NCBI GenBank assembly: GCA_014584575.1
Contig: JACTMP010000033.1
Coordinates: forward strand, 1-41,302
Direction: 5' to 3'
DNA length: 41,302 nt
Origin: Chloroflexota bacterium
Lineage (GTDB): Bacteria > Chloroflexota > Anaerolineae > Promineifilales > Promineifilaceae
The notes beneath the pieces are model-generated. The model was not told the DNA's origin and did no database searches. It was given only the letters and a program-made list of their open reading frames with translations. The translations under genes were made by a program, and so were the position numbers. Of the stretch, positions 39,947-41,302 are shown in pieces; positions within the stretch are counted from its first letter, which is position 1; each line of letters begins with the position of its first letter.

Positions 39947-41155
39947 ATGAACTCACACAAATTGCGAACGGCCGTCAAAAACCTCCTGGTCTACGCTGTC
40001 CTCATCTTTTTTGCGGGCATCATGCTCTTTCCCTTTGTTTTTATGCTCACCACCTCGTTCAAAGAGCCGAAGGATACGTTCAACTATCCGCCGCGCCTGC
40101 TGCCACGCACCGGCCTGACGACGACACTAGACGGCGAGGAAGTACCACTGTATGACCTGGAAGGGGATGAGGGGCGCAAGGCGTATGCCCTGGTGGAAAG
40201 CAATATCCGCATCGGCATTTATGCCAGCATCGCTAACCCGGAACAGACGTGGGAACTGCCACCCATAGAGGCAAAACCCAAAGGGGGCTTCACCAATCAA
40301 GAGAAGACGACCGTCAACGGCGAAGAGATGCTGGTGTATGTGATTACGGTAGACGGCCGTGAAATCGAGGTCGTCCAGGTGGGGCAAACGGCGCGCGGCC
40401 GGTTCGTAGACCCGGACAATCCACAAAACGAAATCATGGCCAACGTCCGCCTCAGCCAGCCGATGGAGCAGTTAACGGCCCGGCCCGAAAACTACAGCGA
40501 TGTGGTCGCCTTGCAGGGCATGGATCGCAGCCTGACCAACACTATTCTGGTAACACTTGGCGTGGTGCTGGGCACACTGACCACCTCTGTCCTGGGCGGC
40601 TACGCTTTCGCCCGGCTGCGTTTTCCGGGGCGCGACAACCTCTTTGTGCTGTACCTGGGCACCATGATGATCCCCTTTGTGGTGCTGGTGACGCCCATGT
40701 ACCAACTGATGGTCTACATTGGTTGGGTAGACAACATGGTGGCGCTGATCGTGCCCTGGATTTTCAGCGCCTATGGCACTTTCCTGATGCGCCAGTTTTT
40801 CCTGACCATCCCCAAAGAAATTGAGGAAGCGGCGGTAATGGATGGCGCATCGCGGCTGCAAATTTTGTGGCGCATCTTTGTGCCCGCCAGCACCCCGGCC
40901 CTGGCTACGCTGACCACCTTTACCTTTTTGTACGCCTGGAACAGCTTTTTCTGGCCGCTGGTCATCATCAACACCGGCAACACCGCCAACCACGTGCTGA
41001 CGCTCTCGCTCAATGTGCTGCGGGGGCGCGCCTCAGACAGCCCCAACCTGATCCTGGCCGGCGCGGCCATCGCCATCCTGCCGCCGATGCTCATCTTCAT
41101 CTTCGGCCAGCGCTTCTTCGTGGAAAGCGCCACCAGCAGCGGAGTAAAGGGGTAA
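39947..41155 (+). CDS. Sugar ABC transporter permease, MalG-like, with large extracytoplasmic insert
   Basis: The second channel subunit (402 residues; usual length is about 275-300). TM1 (about 11-33, KNLLVYAVLIFFAGIMLFPF) is followed by TTSFKEP and then a ~150-residue polar insert (about 45-190) absent from ordinary MalG proteins, rich in charged residues (LYDLEGDEGRKAYALVE). The remaining helices and the EAA loop EEAAVMDGASRLQILWRIFV are normal. The insert lies outside the membrane and could contact the binding protein. It starts at the ATG at 39947, immediately after the GTGATGCG array, without a strong Shine-Dalgarno. Confidence 0.9.
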   Translation: MNSHKLRTAVKNLLVYAVLIFFAGIMLFPFVFMLTTSFKEPKDTFNYPPRLLPRTGLTTTLDGEEVPLYDLEGDEGRKAYALVESNIRIGIYASIANPEQTWELPPIEAKPKGGFTNQEKTTVNGEEMLVYVITVDGREIEVVQVGQTARGRFVDPDNPQNEIMANVRLSQPMEQLTARPENYSDVVALQGMDRSLTNTILVTLGVVLGTLTTSVLGGYAFARLRFPGRDNLFVLYLGTMMIPFVVLVTPMYQLMVYIGWVDNMVALIVPWIFSAYGTFLMRQFFLTIPKEIEEAAVMDGASRLQILWRIFVPASTPALATLTTFTFLYAWNSFFWPLVIINTGNTANHVLTLSLNVLRGRASDSPNLILAGAAIAILPPMLIFIFGQRFFVESATSSGVKG

Positions 41156-41167
41156 AAGAAAAAAACG

Positions 41168-41196
41168 GACGCGGATAAACGCAGGTGACGCGGATT
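41168..41196. repeat. GACGCGGATAAACGCAG word array
   Basis: GACGCGGATAAACGCAGGTGACGCGGAT after the MalG-like gene repeats the word seen at 19793-19824. It contains no T run. Confidence 0.55.
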
Positions 41197-41285
41197 AAAT
41201 ATATTGGTTCAATGGGAATACAGGGGGTACACCCAGATATGGGTATGCCGTAGAATAGGGGTCATTTTACAACAAGGAGAGCAAG

Positions 41286-41302
41286 ATGGCCTATCATTCG
41301 TC
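41286..41302 (+). CDS. Start of a gene cut by the window end
   Basis: ATG at 41286 follows AAGGAG (41275-41280) with six bases between. The first five residues are Met-Ala-Tyr-His-Ser. It is in the orientation of the sugar importer, 130 bp after the MalG-like stop, so it may be the next gene of the same operon, for instance a sugar-metabolic enzyme. Nothing more can be said. Confidence 0.6.

Larger units (their letters stand above)
316..40360. repeat. Highly iterated octamer ACGGCCGT, window-wide
   Basis: The perfect palindrome ACGGCCGT was found by eye close to 100 times between 316 and 40360, about one per 415 bp; base composition at roughly 58 % GC predicts about one. Variants with one changed flank such as TCGGCCGT are seen only a handful of times, so the full octamer is favoured and not just the CGGCCG core. 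Nearly all copies lie inside genes, on both strands and in all three frames, where they encode Thr-Ala-Val, (Asn/Asp/His/Tyr)-Gly-Arg or Arg-Pro. Only about two lie between genes (near 30411 and 33373). Some genes lack it: the desaturase at 15338-16372, hsp20 and the metallophosphoesterase. Its behaviour resembles HIP1 (GCGATCGC) of cyanobacteria; its function is unknown. Confidence 0.9.

Overview
The window is about 41 kb of GC-rich (roughly 58 % by eye) bacterial chromosome. The gene content points to a Chloroflexota bacterium of the Anaerolineae/Promineifilaceae type, as an inference from style and not from a marker gene. The reasons are many lipoproteins and membrane-anchored exported proteins with Pro/Thr-rich linkers, NBR1-type Ig and META domains, a B12-binding-like radical SAM protein of the CUAEP/CCAEP-tail type, a cytochrome b-ferredoxin-MvhD fusion, a MalFG-type sugar importer with no ATPase of its own, and dense intergenic palindromes. 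No rRNA, tRNA, CRISPR array, transposase, prophage or plasmid gene was seen.

Layout. 128-2314: membrane redox fusion protein. 2326-7140 (minus): radical SAM protein whose frame runs through a TGA into a conserved C-A-E-P tail (probable selenoprotein), cation diffusion facilitator, PQQ-type sugar dehydrogenase lipoprotein, YIP1-like membrane protein. 7459-7932: Hsp20. 7973-15111 (minus): two tandem 830-845 residue exported proteins (SBP_3 + NBR1 Ig + three Ig repeats + META) behind a DUF4377-YbaY-META lipoprotein. 15338-16372: fatty acid desaturase. 16414-18795: two divergent GT4 glycosyltransferases. 18811-21933 (minus): M14 peptidase lipoprotein, nicotinate phosphoribosyltransferase, small membrane protein. 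22118-23293: M20 peptidase. 23370-25373 (minus): orphan hybrid-sensor-type histidine kinase. 25549-27810: PepF-type M3 peptidase and a GNAT. 27818-31173 (minus): membrane protein, transaldolase, nucleotidyltransferase, metallophosphoesterase. 31569-34939: tsaE, tsaB, rimI, a second GNAT, CDP-paratose epimerase-like protein. 35139-41155: a LacI regulator with a clear promoter and operator, then a sugar ABC importer (binding protein and two permeases). A new gene starts at 41286.

Across all this lies unusual sequence architecture. (1) The octamer ACGGCCGT occurs close to 100 times by hand count, about once per 415 bp, where composition predicts about one; it is almost entirely inside genes and in all reading frames, like the cyanobacterial HIP1 element. 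(2) A 150-178 bp terminal-inverted-repeat element (MITE-like) is present in five copies, two in tandem inside the sugar importer operon. (3) A 55-nt three-stem palindrome sits just upstream of two start codons. (4) Many gene ends carry short degenerate tandem arrays, each built from a different stop-codon-containing word and folding into a hairpin.

The most specific new claim is the selenocysteine reading of the radical SAM gene, because the in-frame TGA is followed by an intact C-A-E-P tail and a stem-loop at the spacing expected of a bacterial SECIS.
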